From assembly GCA_023614405.1 (NCBI GenBank), contig JAJUPC010000041.1, positions 868,001-932,000 on the forward strand: DNA of 64,000 nucleotides, written 5' to 3'. Shown piece by piece: positions 47,953 through 59,949 of the stretch. A program made the position numbers and the translations under genes. Below the pieces are notes generated by a model, which was not told the DNA's origin, did not search any database, and saw nothing but the letters and a program-made list of their open reading frames with translations. The number at the start of each line of letters is the position of its first letter. The stretch's first letter is position 1. This DNA is from Avena insularis (taxonomy: Eukaryota; Streptophyta; Magnoliopsida; Poales; Poaceae).

Positions 47953-49175
47953 ATGGCCAGTAGCCGGATGAAGAGGAACTAGTCTGATCTCCCGCCGACC
48001 CACTTCGCAAGATCACCGACTATTTGCTGGAGAAAGAGGAGTATGTCGACACCTATGCTGCTTGTCGGGAAGTCTGCACCGATTGGCGCCGCACTTTAAA
48101 GGTGCCCGAATTCCATCTCAACAACTGGATCATGATAGATCACACACTTCCAGACGTTGGCGACTTCACCTTCCTCAACCTCACCCTTGGTCGTTGCTTC
48201 AGGACAAATCTAATGGATGTCCATCGCAGGTTCACATTCACATCCGACATTTATTGGTATTTTCCATTGTAAACATCTTAGTGCTAACCGATGCCCTCTT
48301 CTTCCAAAAGATTCTACTTCGTTGGTGTTTCTCGTGGCGTCTTCGTGCTTGCTCAGAGGGTGGAGCCGTACCATATTCGGCTTCTGATCCCAATCACTCA
48401 TAAGTCTAACACTGAGTTTCAAGCACACATACCGTCTGATCTTCTGCAATCTGTCGTCGTGACAAAGTCCCCGACGATGGTGTTCGTTTGCACTGATTAT
48501 CCAGATCATATTGCATGGGCTAATGAGAGCACCCCAACAGGGAAAATTAATGGATCATTTGGAGAAGGATTGTATTCGCCACCTCCTGATATGCTGCTAG
48601 TCTGAATGATGGCATTCCGAGGGGAAGTATATGCATTACTTGAGAATGGAGACATCTTGTCGACCAACATCCAGTTAGAGCAGCGCGCGAGCACTGTCAC
48701 GATGGCCAAAATAATTTCGGCCCCAATCTTTGAACAGGTACGCGAAACCTACAAATTTTACCTTGTGGAGTCAGATGGTGATCTGCTTCTTGTGTTAAAC
48801 AGGGATTTCACCAAAGGGCAACCGGTGTTGTACCGGGTGGACACGGAGAACCGCTCTCTCGAGGCCATCGGTGACATTGGAAGTCGTGCCCTCTTCGTTG
48901 GTTACAATCGGTCTATCTCCATTGATACCAGGTTACACCCCACAGTCAAACCCGGTTGCATATACTACAGGAATTTTATCAGACTGTACGATCATGAGGT
49001 TCAAGCCTGGGAAGAGGAACCAACAATGGTAATGTATGGCTTAAGTCTGGAACATACACCAAGGCCTTACCCTCTGGACGAGATACTGACAGCACACTTC
49101 GGACGGAGAGAGTTCTCTGAACATGTGTTGTTGCAAAGCGTTAGCCTTAAAGCCGAAATATATAGGGGAGAATGA
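47953..49175 (+). pseudogene. F-box / DUF295 protein pseudogene
   Basis: It starts with MASSRMKRN at 47953. A one-base shift near 47990 leads into frame 3 with the F-box remnant (DPLRKITDYLLEKEEYVDTYAACREVCTDW). The DUF295 region follows to 49175 (TFLNLTLGRCFRTN, AFRGEVYALLENGDILST, RALFVGYNRSISIDTRLHP, KPGCIYYRNF). Stops at 48270-48290 (three) and 48603-48605 break it. All later parts stay in one frame, so decay is moderate. Grass genomes hold large families of such F-box genes, which supply SCF ubiquitin ligases with substrates. A CTCCTCGCAGTGGCA-type short repeat (about 47800-47915) lies in the former 5' untranslated region. Confidence 0.8.
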
Positions 49176-49410
49176 ATCCTATATTCATCCTAGGTTATTT
49201 GCTAGCATTTTCAGGACTATTTTTTGAAGTAGAAATTTGTACTGTATTTATATTATTTCCATGAGCAGTATACATATTACCTTTCAAACAAAATTGTAAT
49301 GTATTTAAATTTAGTACTTTCAGAATTCAAAATATTTATTTTTAGTAGCTTCTTTAAGAATTCTCTGTGTTCGACATGGGCATCATCTCATCGCCGGAAT
49401 TCAGGTTCCA

Positions 49411-49519
49411 CATGGAAAATTGCACAATAATGTGTTGGTGGGCAGCACCACCCCTCGAACCTGGGATGCACGCCGTCGAAGGTGGAGAGGGCGGGCCCGC
49501 CAGTCAGAAAACATGCCAC
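49411..49519 (+). repeat. 109 bp direct repeat, copy 2
   Basis: See copy 1 at 47517-47625; the start-to-start distance is 1894 bp. Confidence 0.9.
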
Positions 49520-50479
49520 GTTGGCATCCCCTGTTTTTGATGCCCTTTAAAAAAAGAAAACACGCCACATCATTATCCCCTGTTTCTGATGGTGTTGCTA
49601 CACTCAACGGTACATGGTGGCATATAAATAATATCGTATAAACATAAGGGCACAGTCGTCAACATTTCTAAAATGAAACCCTGTCCCGTCTCCTACCTAT
49701 CCTGGTATATTGCCCGATGAGGTGGATAGCCACGACCTATCTTTTTTAATACGTTCGCACTCTTGTGCTGAGAAGGGAAATAAAGATTGAGATGTTAATG
49801 CAATGAGTGTCGAATTATTACCCTCTAAGGAAATGGGAAATTGTTATTTTCACGTGTGCCCGTAGTCCAAACCTACTGTCAGTCTTTCACTCCCCTTCTC
49901 CGATTAACCACATTTCACCTTGCGCAGCTCCTCCGTGTCGCACCAACTAGGGTAACATCGCCCCGCCTAAGCAGTCGCCGCCGTCGCCGTGACAGCCGCC
50001 GTAACTGGGGTATTTAGCCCCTTTAAGGCATGCCATGAACCTCTACTTCAAGGCCGGTCTCCCGTTGCCCTGCCAGGCGGATGATTTCCTCGAATGTGCC
50101 GAATCGGCCGTGGTGGCGACTGCGGTGTCGTCGGTGCCAGATGCGGCAAGCAGGGCCAAGAGAGCGATGTGGAGAAATCGCGTGGTGGCATTACGGCATG
50201 CTCTAGGCAGTGGGAACATGGTACGTATCAAATCGTTCACGAGAGCATGCCGCCGCCGAGGGTACACACCCTCGAACAGGGCAGCGCCAAGGTCTAGGAA
50301 CTCTCACGTCCACGCTTCGGCGTGTACTACCTTACCTCAGTGGGGGAGGCTGGGAGCATGCCGTCTGCGGCAAAGACGCTCCATCCTGCGCACCGTCGGA
50401 GGCCGTACCATGCCGGCAACCAAGCGTCTACCCTCAGCATGCTAGATTGTTTGACAGCCGGAGCCGGCGGCGGGCATCA
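49520..50479. other. Unassigned region with GC-rich frame
   Basis: A frame at 50035-50445 (start MNLYFKAGLPLPCQADDF) is open for 136 codons and GC-rich. I recognise no domain, and other frames are also open there. It may be the decayed upstream part of the gene whose tail is at 50505-50672. The rest is non-coding. Confidence 0.35.
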
Positions 50480-50504
50480 GCTCAGCCCCGAAATTCAGGT
50501 TCGA

Positions 50505-50672
50505 GTTCACACGGACCTACGATCCCGAGAAGGAGATGCCGAATTTCAGTTTCGAAGAAATCGTTGTGGCGGCGTGGATGGTACAACTGAACCGGGACTG
50601 GTGCACGCAAATCGCTCGTGTATTAACGATGCAGATTTCTTGTAGTTTGGCGGGAAGGCAATAGATCAGTTT
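50505..50672 (+). pseudogene. Unidentified coding tail in inverted repeat
   Basis: Frame with FEFTRTYDPEKEMPNFSF and AAWMVQLNRDWCTQIARVL ending in TAG. The inverted copy in the right arm (about 61640-61810) keeps the word TYDPYKEMPNF, so the sequence was once coding. The product is unknown. It is followed by a 3' UTR-like stretch. Confidence 0.4.
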
Positions 50673-51204
50673 GGATTAAATGATCAAAGAACTTATGTCC
50701 TCTCAAGGCAATTGGCCAGCCAACTTTTCTGGTGGAGATCTGTAGTTTCTTCAGTGTAGAATAGTTAAGTTCAGACTGAAGAATGGCTTTTGTAGATGAA
50801 ATGCTAACGAATTGTTCTACAAACTAGTAGGAAGTTTAGCCCTCTTTTGTGCAGGTATAAGACCCTTTTGTATGGAAGTATTATTGTTGTAAGCAAATAC
50901 TATCAAGTATCTATTTCCTTCAATTACTAGTCGTGGTTCAATCTAGTTAACTGGCATCTTTTTATCCCAGACTACAGATTTTGCATCTGCTATCTGTGCT
51001 GTAAACCATTTTTACTTTGTCTTGTGTTGCCTGCAAAATGGTCCTGCAGTTCAACGCGTTACAAATGTAGCTACCTTGTACTTGAAGAGGAGATGGACTA
51101 CATTTTCCTAGCATCCACAGAATTGACATTGCTCATTGCCAGACCACCCTCTTTTCATGAGGTTGTCCTTGGTTATTCACAAAAATTATAAAGCACGGTG
51201 TTCA

Positions 51205-51345
51205 ACTACATCGATTCAAACTATTACACACACACTACATCAAATTCATTACCCACACATACTACATCGATTCAAACTATTACACACACATACTACTTCA
51301 AACTATTACACACACGTACTACATCGATTCAAACTATTACACATT
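51205..51345. repeat. Minisatellite in left arm
   Basis: About four units of variable length (roughly 30-50 bp) containing CATCGATTCAAACTATTACA, with one shortened unit. The right arm has only about one unit (60905-60990), so the expansion came after the duplication or was lost there. Confidence 0.8.
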
Positions 51346-51538
51346 TTTAGTCGATGCTAACTTCCTGCTACGCTCTCCATACTACAAATTCATTAGCCAC
51401 ACATACCACGGAAATTCACTAGAGTTATGTCTTCACTCGAGGGAAATCAGAACCACCAGCTCATCCAAGCCCGGTCCCCCACCAGCGTGTGCCCGTCAAA
51501 GCGGTGGTGGTCTGTGCCATCGATCCTTCCAGCCAACA

Positions 51539-52174
51539 CTACAGCGGCGAGGACGCTTTCGGCAGCCTCTTGGGGCCCGAATGCCATGTACCGATTCTAG
51601 AACCTCCTCCGGTGGATGATGACCGGTGCTTCCAACAAAGCATACCTTCGCTTGGAATCTGCACCTCATACATCTTAGGAACGGCGTCAAGATCTTTCAG
51701 CCACGCCTTTACCTCGATGACCCATCTGTCGCTTGGTGGCACGATTTCCACCAGCTCGCTGCCAAGGCTACTGACGACCTGCTTGAGGGCCTCCGGCTCC
51801 CAAGCTTCCAATGGGAGGCCGTCAAAGCCGAGTTTGGAGAAGAAACAAAGTTGCCCTAAGCAATCGTCCCACCCATAAGCGCGATGCCAACGCATGAAGC
51901 TCATTTTCTCCCCGCAGCACTCGAAAGAACGGGAAGAATGCAGAACGCGCTCGGTGTCTGAGCCGTGCTCGAACCGGACTAAAAAATCGAATGGCGGCGC
52001 GCATACCTCAATGTTGACCTCATTTTGTATGATCCCAAAACGAGACCATGGCAAAGAACTTTCCGGCGACACTGCAGAGGACGGACGCCCAACACGGTGG
52101 CCATGAGAGCGTGGTTGTCGAACTGCTGTGCTAGGGCTACCATGCCTAGGGTGCGCGGTAGCATGCAACTTCAC
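51539..52174 (-). pseudogene. DUF4283-like protein pseudogene, left arm
   Basis: A frame of 211 codons includes VSPESSLPWSRFGIIQNEV, FDFLVRFEHGSDTERVL, MSFMRWHRAYGWDDCLGQL, FDGLPLEAWEPEALKQVV and VIEVKAWLKDLDAVPKMYEV. This order resembles the plant DUF4283/zinc-knuckle family. The expected N-terminal motif (QQFDNHALMATVLG) lies in another frame at about 52135-52090, so the gene has a frameshift near 52070. No zinc knuckle is seen. The function of this family in grasses is unclear; many copies travel with transposons. Confidence 0.5.
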
Positions 52175-52739
52175 GAGGCCGGTCGCCGGCCTGGATCGCC
52201 CGACGGGACGCGCTCCGCCGTGCGAGAAGGACTAGCCAGAGGCGACATATTAGTCCGGGGACGCGAAGCTCCGATACGGCGGATGATGCAACATCGATGG
52301 CTGCGAGCTTCGATTAGAGGCGTGGGAGGTTGACCAGACATGGCGGGGACGCAAATTAGAGCAAGTGCGAGCTCCGATCTGAGACGAGCAGCCGGAGCTG
52401 AGCAAATGTTATGGGGAGGGGAGCAGGAGAGAAGACCAGAGCAGAGCAAAGAAATAGATCTGGTCCACTCAGGGATCTGGTCCACGCAGGGGTAAGCTAG
52501 TCCACGACCGCAAAAGATAACGGGGAATACTAACATGGCGGTCCAAGAAGAGTTGACCTAACAGCGGTAATTGAGTTCAACCGTTTTTCATCTAGTTCAA
52601 ACGACCGTTTGGTCATTAGATTTGTATTCACCCCCATTTGTCCCTTCTGGACAATTGGCGAATCTACTATGGCCCCTCCGTGTGATTGATGACAACTCGG
52701 GTACCACGGTGCGCTCACCCACCAAGTTTGGTACCACAA

Positions 52740-53924
52740 GCGAACATTCCCCATGGCGTGGCCACAACTAGGGGCGAGGTGGAGGCAGTGCAGGTCGGCA
52801 TGGCGACCAAGGACGCTGGCGGCGGTTGAGGTAGAGAATGACATGGCTAGGAGCGAAGGTGAGGGAGGCGAGCTCTCCAGGCGTCGGGGTAGTCTCTGCT
52901 GGCGGTGGCGAGGAAGCTATCCACCGAGAGAGACGCTAGCGGCAGGGAGAGATGAGGGGCGGTGCAAGGAGGTGACCGCGCTCACCGGAGGCGGGGGTCC
53001 GAGGCGGCGTGGCTCCTACAAGCGGCGGGTTGCCGAGGAGATCGCTGGGGTTCGTGATGCGGGGCCGAGGTGAGCAGGTGGCGGCGGTGTCACGCTGCCA
53101 GGGCGGACCTCGGTGCCCATGTCGTGGCTCCTAGCGACTGGCGGCAAGGTGGCCACGACGCATGTCTAGGTCTAGCGGCAGCGATCGATGCGAGAGGTGG
53201 AGGGAGAAGTGTGCGGGGAGGGGATCATGTGGGGTAGCGATAAGAGGGTGGGGCCGGGGGATGAAACCGGTACGCGTGGCGATGGGTGGGCCACATGGGA
53301 TGTACGTGAGCAGGGAGGGCGTGCCAGGGCGGGGCGTTGAGCAACGCGAGGCCAGGTGGGGCCATGGGGGAAATTGGGAAAAGATAGAGGGTTTGCGGGG
53401 TGTAGGCGGGGTGGCTAGGGAATCATGGATGCGGGCATGGGACGGGGGGTGTTGGCGCTAGCAAGGGAGGCGGGCGCGGTTGTGGGCAGGGGCCATGCGA
53501 GTGGGATTAGGGGATGGTCTGAGTGGCGGTGGCGGTGGAGGGTAGGGTAGTTTAGGTTTAGGGTTTAGGGTGGGACTAGTTTTAGGCTGGGGTTTGGAGG
53601 TGGCCGGCTGGGCTTTTGGGCCTGGCTGGCTGCCTCCCAAAATAATATAAATTTTATTTATTATTTAAAATACTTTTGTAATTAGTTTTTAGACAAATAA
53701 AATATCCAGATAGACCCGGAGTTTTGACTTTGAATAAAAGAGAGAGGATTACTTTAGAAAACAAACTAGGGCTTTTAGCAAAATAGTTTTAGGAAAATAA
53801 TATGAATGCAGACATGAGGATGCTCAAATGCAATGTGGCATGATGACATGAGCATGCCGCCAAGAGGATGCACAAAACATAAACAAAGCAATTTTCTAGT
53901 AGTGGTTTTACCCGGGGGGCTACA
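52740..53924 (-). mobile_element. Tekay-type LTR fragment
   Basis: In minus orientation it starts at 53924 with TGTAGCCCCCCGGG. It has an AT-rich part (53640-53880) and then a GC-rich part, the same layout as the Tekay LTRs at 14598-18376. It shares TGCTCATGTCATCATG and GCATTTGAGCATCC-like words with the outer element near 13170-13220. It is cut at about 52740 next to the inverted-repeat arm. No internal region of the element is present. Confidence 0.55.
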
Positions 53925-54539
53925 CCCTAGACCCGTTGCCTCGGCGAAAGGCCCAGGAGATGGGTGTACGGTACCACCGGGAGCTAGGTCCCTCGGGGGA
54001 AACCATGGAACCAGAGGCGTCAACCCATCAAGAGGCGCGCGCGACACCGCCGGGCTCAGCCCCCTCAAGGTGACTATCGGCTCCCACTCCTCTTCCGCTA
54101 GGTGACACTTTTGCGCCCCCACTAGGGCAGGCGCTCGGGAAGGGAAGCGGCTGTAGTTGTTGATGAGTTCCATCTGCCTTTTTTATGAATCCTTTTGTTC
54201 TTTGGGTTTCCTTTCTGCCCACAAGCCGCCACATTTTCATACATCCATCATACGAGCGGGGGCTGGGATTGTACCTATCACCTGATAGCTCTCGTCGATG
54301 CGGAGGGGCTGAGAGATCGAGATCTAAACATATGGACTCACTTTGGCGATAAGTTACCTCACTCACGGTCCCTGGTGCTCGAGACCCTCGTATGGTGTAT
54401 TAATGGAACGAGGCAGCACTAGGAGCGCGGCCCATTCAGGATGCACTTGTCCGCTACAACATGTGATACCTACGGTCTCCTCCTTGAGAAGATCAGGGGC
54501 TAGCATGCGCCCTATGGTGCTCTCCTCGAGAGGCTTATA

Positions 54540-55215
54540 GGGTGGCTCGTGAGGCACTTCCCTCCAGCGGAACAAATCTCCAGGACCTAAAGTGTCGAGT
54601 TCTGAACTTACGACACGTTGCTCGGCCGCAAGTTACCTCACCCACAGTTCCTTTCGGCTCGTGAGGCACTTCCCTCCAATGGCCCATATCACTAGGACCT
54701 AAAGTGTCGAGCTCTGAACTTATGACCCGTTCCTCGGCCACATGTTACCTCACCCACGGTTCCTGGCACAAAAAACACATGGCAATGACGGCTCGTGAGG
54801 AACTGTCCCTCTACGGCTCGAGCTCCCAAGGGCCTAAAGTGTTGATCTATGAACTTACGGCCCGTTCCTCGGTCGCAAGTCACCTCACCCATAGTTCCTA
54901 ACTAAAATATACATATGCATACATCACCATGACGGCTCATGAGGCACTTTCCCTCCATGGCCTGAGCTCTCCAGGACCAAAAGTGTTGAGCTCTGAACTT
55001 AAGGCCCGTTCCTTGGCCACAAGTCACCTCACCCACGGTTCCTGGCCCTCAAAAGACTAAAAATCCTCGTGCTAACGGGACAACACCCTCCTCGAGAGGA
55101 CAACAGGGCGGCTCACGAGGCACTCGCCCCTCTGGCAGCCAGGAAACTACATGGCTTAGCAGGATGAGCCCTAAACTTACTGACCACAGCAGTAAGTCAC
55201 CTCACCCACATGTAC
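54540..55215. repeat. Minisatellite in Tat 3' region
   Basis: Five degenerate units start with GGCTCGTGAGGCACTTCCCT or a variant at about 54543, 54656, 54789, 54933 and 55109 (spacing 113-176 bp). They share CCTAAAGTGTCGAGCTCTGA and CACCTCACCCACGGTTCCTG. Such repeats in Tat 3' regions are known seeds of satellite DNA. Confidence 0.9.
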
Positions 55216-55427
55216 CGATGCCTACAACTCGCCATGAGTTCTCATTACAGGCATCTCCCGGTACACACAACCCTCCTCGGTCATCTCCTAGAGAGACCTA
55301 AGGGGAATACAGGACCCTCAAAAGGAGCATGAACAAATACAGGCCACAGGGTCACAAAAGAGACATCAGGTTCAGAACATAGCCATTGCGCCATGTCTAT
55401 TTTAAGGGTTACCATCGAAAGGGCCTC

Positions 55428-58400
55428 TCAGGCTAACGACTCTGAGGCGCCATCCTCAGGAGATGGCTCGCTACTCCCCTCGGTGCTGGACGAGCCACTC
55501 AGAGAGCCGTTGTCTTCACCACTTTGGGCCTCAGTAGCCTTGCCCTCCTCAGCACGCTTGAATATGCATAGTAAGTCGTTGACACACTCCTCCATGAGCT
55601 GGTTGAAGCAGGCGATCTCGCTTGGCGAAGTTCCCTTGGGGTGCGTCACCTTTGGCAGGAGCGCCCTCCAAGGGAAGTTGGGGTTGTGCCGGTAGAGGGC
55701 AGAGAAGATGTGGGTTGCAATGACCCGCATCGCCTTCCTGCACTCTCCCAAATGATACCCATTGTAGATCTCGGCTCTCCCCTCTAGCGCTATAGTGATT
55801 TGGTCGAAGAAAGACAGGAAGGCGCCATCGGTGGTGCCATCGGCTAGGGGCTCGGTGAATAAGTCGGTCAACCCGAAGTCCTAGAGAGTAGCAGCCGCGC
55901 GCTAGGCAAGCACTCAGTACATCTTGCACCGCTCCCTCACCAAAACTCCGAGGTCTCGCTTGACTTGGTCGCGAAGGTCCTAGTGCTTCTGGAGCTCATG
56001 GGGGGCTTCTTGCAGCCCCTTCAAGGCATCCAGGTCGACGAGAGCTTTGGACAGACGTTCCTCCGCCTCGCGGAGGGAGGCCTCTAGCTTTTCCCTCTTC
56101 TCCAAAAATCGCGTCTTCTGGGTCTTGGCTTTTCGACGCCACTCCTCCCAGAAGGTCTGGCGAATATGTGAGAGTACCACCTTGTTGTCTTTCTTCATCT
56201 GCTCTCGCTCCTCAGAAACCTTGGTATAATAGCGGCAAAGGCGCTCGTTGGTATTCGCACTGTAGCGGTCGACATCGAGCACGTGTGCACTTCTCAAGCT
56301 ATTGGTGGGTTGTCCCCAGCTGAACCTCAAGCGATTCTAGGCGGCTCCACTCTAGCTGAGTCTCATCATGAAGCCGGACTGCCTCCTCACGGAGGGCCAC
56401 ATCCCTCTCCCTCTGAGCTACCCTCCGATGGTCTTCTTCGACCACCCGCTTGGAGAAGGCGAGTGCGCCGTCGTGCATGGAAACTTCATGGCGATGTTGG
56501 CCAGGTCCCTAGAGGAGGCCACAGGAGGCGAAAAACAGACCCCGCCCGATGCGGAAGTCCCTGCAGCTTCCCGAGGTGACTCCATGAGGGCCCGATCGCC
56601 TCTGGAAATCATTGCCTCGCCATGGGCTCCCCACTGCTCCTGGGCCTGGTCGAGAGCGACCTGCTACAGGTGAAGATGAGTCCACGCCCCAGCCAGGCAA
56701 TTCTCATATATAACAATGTCGGCAAGGAACCGATCGAGCCCGGCACGGGCGGTTGCCATGATGCCTCGCAGGCGCCCGGACCGGTCGAGGGAGGCACAAT
56801 CGGGCGGTAGCAAGGATAGCATTCTTGTCCTCGTGACTTCGGGGGCTTGGGGGCTTCCCCAATAGGTTCTCCCCGATTGTAGCGGACTGGCGATGGGGTC
56901 GTGACCTATGCACCCATAGGATCTTCTAGTAGGGGGACATCGCCGCCCCCTACAACCACCTCAGAATCGAGCTGACCCTCGTCAATAGAGTTGTCCCTCA
57001 CCATGGCCCGCTCCCGGGGAGTCGGAGAGGAGATCTCGGGGTGCACTCCGAGCTGGAGGGAGGCACGATTGCCCATGGCACGCCCTACCTCTCCTCTCAA
57101 ATCGAGCCACACCACTTTCGTCTTCCTCCTCTTCTCGCACCTGCATCGACATGACAAAATGAAAAAACGTGGGGAGGCAACAAGGGAAAGGGGGAGGCCT
57201 CGAGAGGATGTCTCACCTCCTAGCTTGTCCGCCCACCAAGGACCAGTTAGCCCTTCTCGTGCCGGGGGAAGAAAGGCGCTGCCGGTTGATGACCCACAAG
57301 TATAGGGGGTGTATCGCAGTATTTTCGAGGGAAGTGAAACACAATTTATTGATTCGACACAAGGGGAGCCAAAGAATATTTATAAGCCTTAACAACTGAG
57401 TTGTCAATTTAGCTGCAGCTGGAAACAATCTTGCTCACAGCAGTTTATCAGTAGCAACAGTTTTGTAGTAGGAATAGTAAAGTAACAGCAGTAGTAAAGC
57501 AAAGACAATAGTAACAAAAGCAGTAAACAGTGGGATTCGAGTGTGGTAGGCATAGGGATGGATGGACGGGCGTTGCATGGACAAGACAATCCACATAGCA
57601 ATTAGAACATAGGGCAATTGCAGATAAATAACATAAATCATCCAAGTACTAGACAATCCTAGGCATTTGTTCCATATATAGTCATACGTGCTCGCAATGA
57701 CAACTTGCATAACATCTTTTGTCCTGCGATCCCGTTTGAAGCTGGGCCTCTTGGGAACTACTAGAAATTAAGGTGCTCCTTTTAATAGAGCACCGGAGCA
57801 AAGAATTAACACTCCGTGAACACATTTGATCCTCACATCAAAGCCATTCCCTTCCGGTTATCCCGATTTCTGTCACTTCGGGGCCATAGGTTCTAGACAA
57901 CAACGTGTGTATACAAACTTGAAGATAAGACCAGAAACAATACTATCATAATGAATCAATAACATGTTCAGATCTGAAATCATGGCTCGGGCCCTAGTGA
58001 CAAGCATTAAGCACAACAAGTCGCAACAAAGTCACAAAGCACTAATAAAAGATACTAGGCACCATGCCCTAACAATCTGATGCCATTACATGAACGATCT
58101 CGTCCAATCCTTACCATCCCCATAGCCTACAGCGGGGGATTACTCACTCGTAGATGGGAGAAACATGGATGGTCGATGGAGAAGCGATGGTGATGATGAT
58201 GGCGATGATCTCCTCCAATTCCCCGTCCCGGCAGGGTGCCAGAACGGAGTTTCTGGTGCTGTTTCGTGGAATCTGGTGGTGCCGGTGGAGCGGAACTCCT
58301 TCTACAAAAACGTCGACCCCCCCGGAGTTTTTAGGTCAAAAGGCTTCTTATAGGCGAAGAGAGAGGCCGAGGGGGTGCCTGGGGCCACCACACCATGCCC

Positions 58401-58975
58401 TGGCGCGGCCAGGCTCAGCCCGCGCCTGGGGGGGTGTGGCCAGCCCCTGGCCCTCCTCCGTCTCGTATTCTGGCTCCTGGAGTCTTCTAGAAAAATAAGC
58501 ACTTTTTCTTTTGTCCCGTCCAATTCCGAGAATATTCATTTTCTGACTTTCCTGGAACCAAAAACAGTAGAAAATAGGCAGCTGGCACTGTGGCTCTTGT
58601 TAATAGCTTAGTCCAAGAAATCCCCACCGGAGGGATCACTGACCTCGACACTGGGGAGGTCCTCAGCATCCTCCTCCAAGGACGACACTGTTGATCATCC
58701 TCCTGCGTCGCACGCACCGGGAGGGTTCAGGCGCATTGCTCGGCTCCTCATCCTCGTCGTCCAACTTGACCAAGGGGTTCCTCATTGCTCGGTGTTGAAG
58801 GTAGAAAGACCCGCACGAGTGGCGCACACGTCACCCCCCGGAGTATTGGGGACGCGCGCCCAGGGGAAGCTCCATCGCGACATCCACTCATAGGAGCAGT
58901 TGCAGGAGAACGGACACCGTGTCCTCATCACGAGGCACCTCAGAGAGCCTGATCACGCCCCCGCTAGGTGGCATG
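55428..58975 (-). pseudogene. Antisense accessory gene of second Tat fragment
   Basis: The minus-strand gene ends at 55428 (tail with EDNGSLSGSSSTEGSSEP). The last exon reaches beyond 56330 and has a coiled coil (EEWRRKAKTQKTRFLEKREK, ASLREAEERLSKAL) and a conserved C-terminal part (YNGYHLGECRKAMRV, FSALYRHNPNFPWRA). In-frame stops lie at 55880-55980. An upstream exon at 57140-56900 (KRRKTKVVWLDLRGEVGRAM) has an intron at 57141-57216 (donor GTGAGAC). More frame follows at 58630-58975 (GGVIRLSEVPRDEDTVSVLL). A solo LTR (57297-58626) splits it. It agrees with the first antisense gene in strand, place and splicing. The exact exon count is uncertain. Confidence 0.65.
57297..58626 (-). mobile_element. 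Solo LTR inside the antisense gene
   Basis: It starts TGATGACCCACAAGTATAGG. This is the reverse complement of the 3' end of the Athila LTR at 26432/35413, shared for about 30 bp, after which the bodies differ. The right edge is put at 58626 (..TCCCCA) because CCGGT (57292-57296) and CCGGA (58627-58631) then form a near-perfect target duplication. The alternative is a truncated LTR ending near 58615. No internal region is present. Confidence 0.65.
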
Positions 58976-59589
58976 GTCCAGACAGGCCTCTTATGCTCCT
59001 GTAGAGGGGCGATTTGCTGCCGCAAGAATCCCTCACCACCATCTCGCTAGTCAAACCCTGGCCCCTCAAATATGGGCTTGTTGGTTTGCGGCCCGAAAGT
59101 TTCCAGGCAAGTGCATCCCAGTACCCGAGTTGCCCGTAATCTCGCGGAGGGGCCGTAAAAGAATCACCAATTGTCCAAAGGGGGCAAATGGGGGTGAATA
59201 CAAATCTAACAGCCAAATGGGCATTTGAACCAGACAAAAAACAGTTGAACTCAACTACCGCCGTTAGGTTAACTCTTCTTGGCCCGTCCTGTGAGTATTC
59301 CCCATTATCCTCTGCTCTACTCTTCTCCCCTGCTCCCCTCCCCATAACCTTTGCTCAGCTCTAGCTGCTCGTCTCAGATCGGAGCTTGCACTTGCTCTCC
59401 TTGTGTCCCCGCCTTGTCCGGTTAACCTCCCACGCACCTAATCCAAGCTCGCAGTCGTCGCCATCGCATCGTCCACCGAATTGGAGCTTCGTGTCCCCGG
59501 ACTAGTATCTCGCCTCTAGCTACTCCTTCTCGCATGGCGGGGAGCGCGTCCCGTTGGGCGATCCTGGCCAGCAACCAGCCTCGGCGGTT

Positions 59590-59949
59590 GCGTGCTGTCG
59601 CGCACCCCAAGCATGGTATCCCTAACACACGAGTTCGAAGACCATGCTCTCATGGCCACCGTGTTGGGCCTCTGTCCCGCCTTGTTACTGGCAGACTTGC
59701 TGTTGGCTTTCAGGTCTCGTTTTGGGATCAGATGAAATGAGGTCAAGACTGAGGTATGTGCGCTGCCATTCGATTTTTTCGTCTAGTTCGAGCACAGCTC
59801 AGACACCGAGCGCGTTCTGCATTCTTCTTGTTCTTTCGAGTGTTGTAGGGAGAAAATGAGCTTCATGCGTTGGCATCACGCCTGTGGGTGGGACGATCAC
59901 TTGGGAAAGCTTTGTTTCTTCTTGAAACTCGGCTTTGACGGCCTCCCAT
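59590..59949 (+). pseudogene. DUF4283-like protein pseudogene, right arm
   Basis: Inverted copy of the gene at 51539-52174. The N-terminal motif MVSLTHEFEDHALMATVLG is in one frame, followed by a stop and further motifs (EHSSDTERVLHSSCSFECC, MSFMRWHHACGWDDHLGKL, LKLGFDGLPL). It is cut at 59949 by the LTR, and the C-terminal third is missing. Confidence 0.5.

Larger units (their letters stand above)
50480..52715 (+). repeat. Large inverted repeat, left arm
   Basis: It matches the reverse complement of 59115-61830. Over a 195 bp stretch (left 50640-50835, right about 61490-61690) identity is roughly 92% by hand. The arms share an unidentified coding tail, its 3' flank, a minisatellite and a DUF4283-like pseudogene. 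The right arm lacks 282 bp (left 51529-51810), which an LTR replaces. Confidence 0.88.
53925..59112 (+). mobile_element. Second Tat-element fragment (3' internal region only)
   Basis: It holds the part between integrase and 3' LTR: a non-coding spacer with a minisatellite, then an antisense gene of the kind at 5329-9126. Gag-pol and LTRs are absent. It is cut by the Tekay LTR fragment on the left and the inverted-repeat arm on the right, and a solo LTR sits inside. Confidence 0.65.

Noticed and set aside
53162..53461. Gly/Arg-rich 99-codon ORF
   Set aside because: GC-rich LTR fragment; composition alone keeps the frame open.
54540..55215. CRISPR-like array
   Set aside because: Units are 113-176 bp and degenerate throughout with no separate spacers, and the DNA is from a plant.
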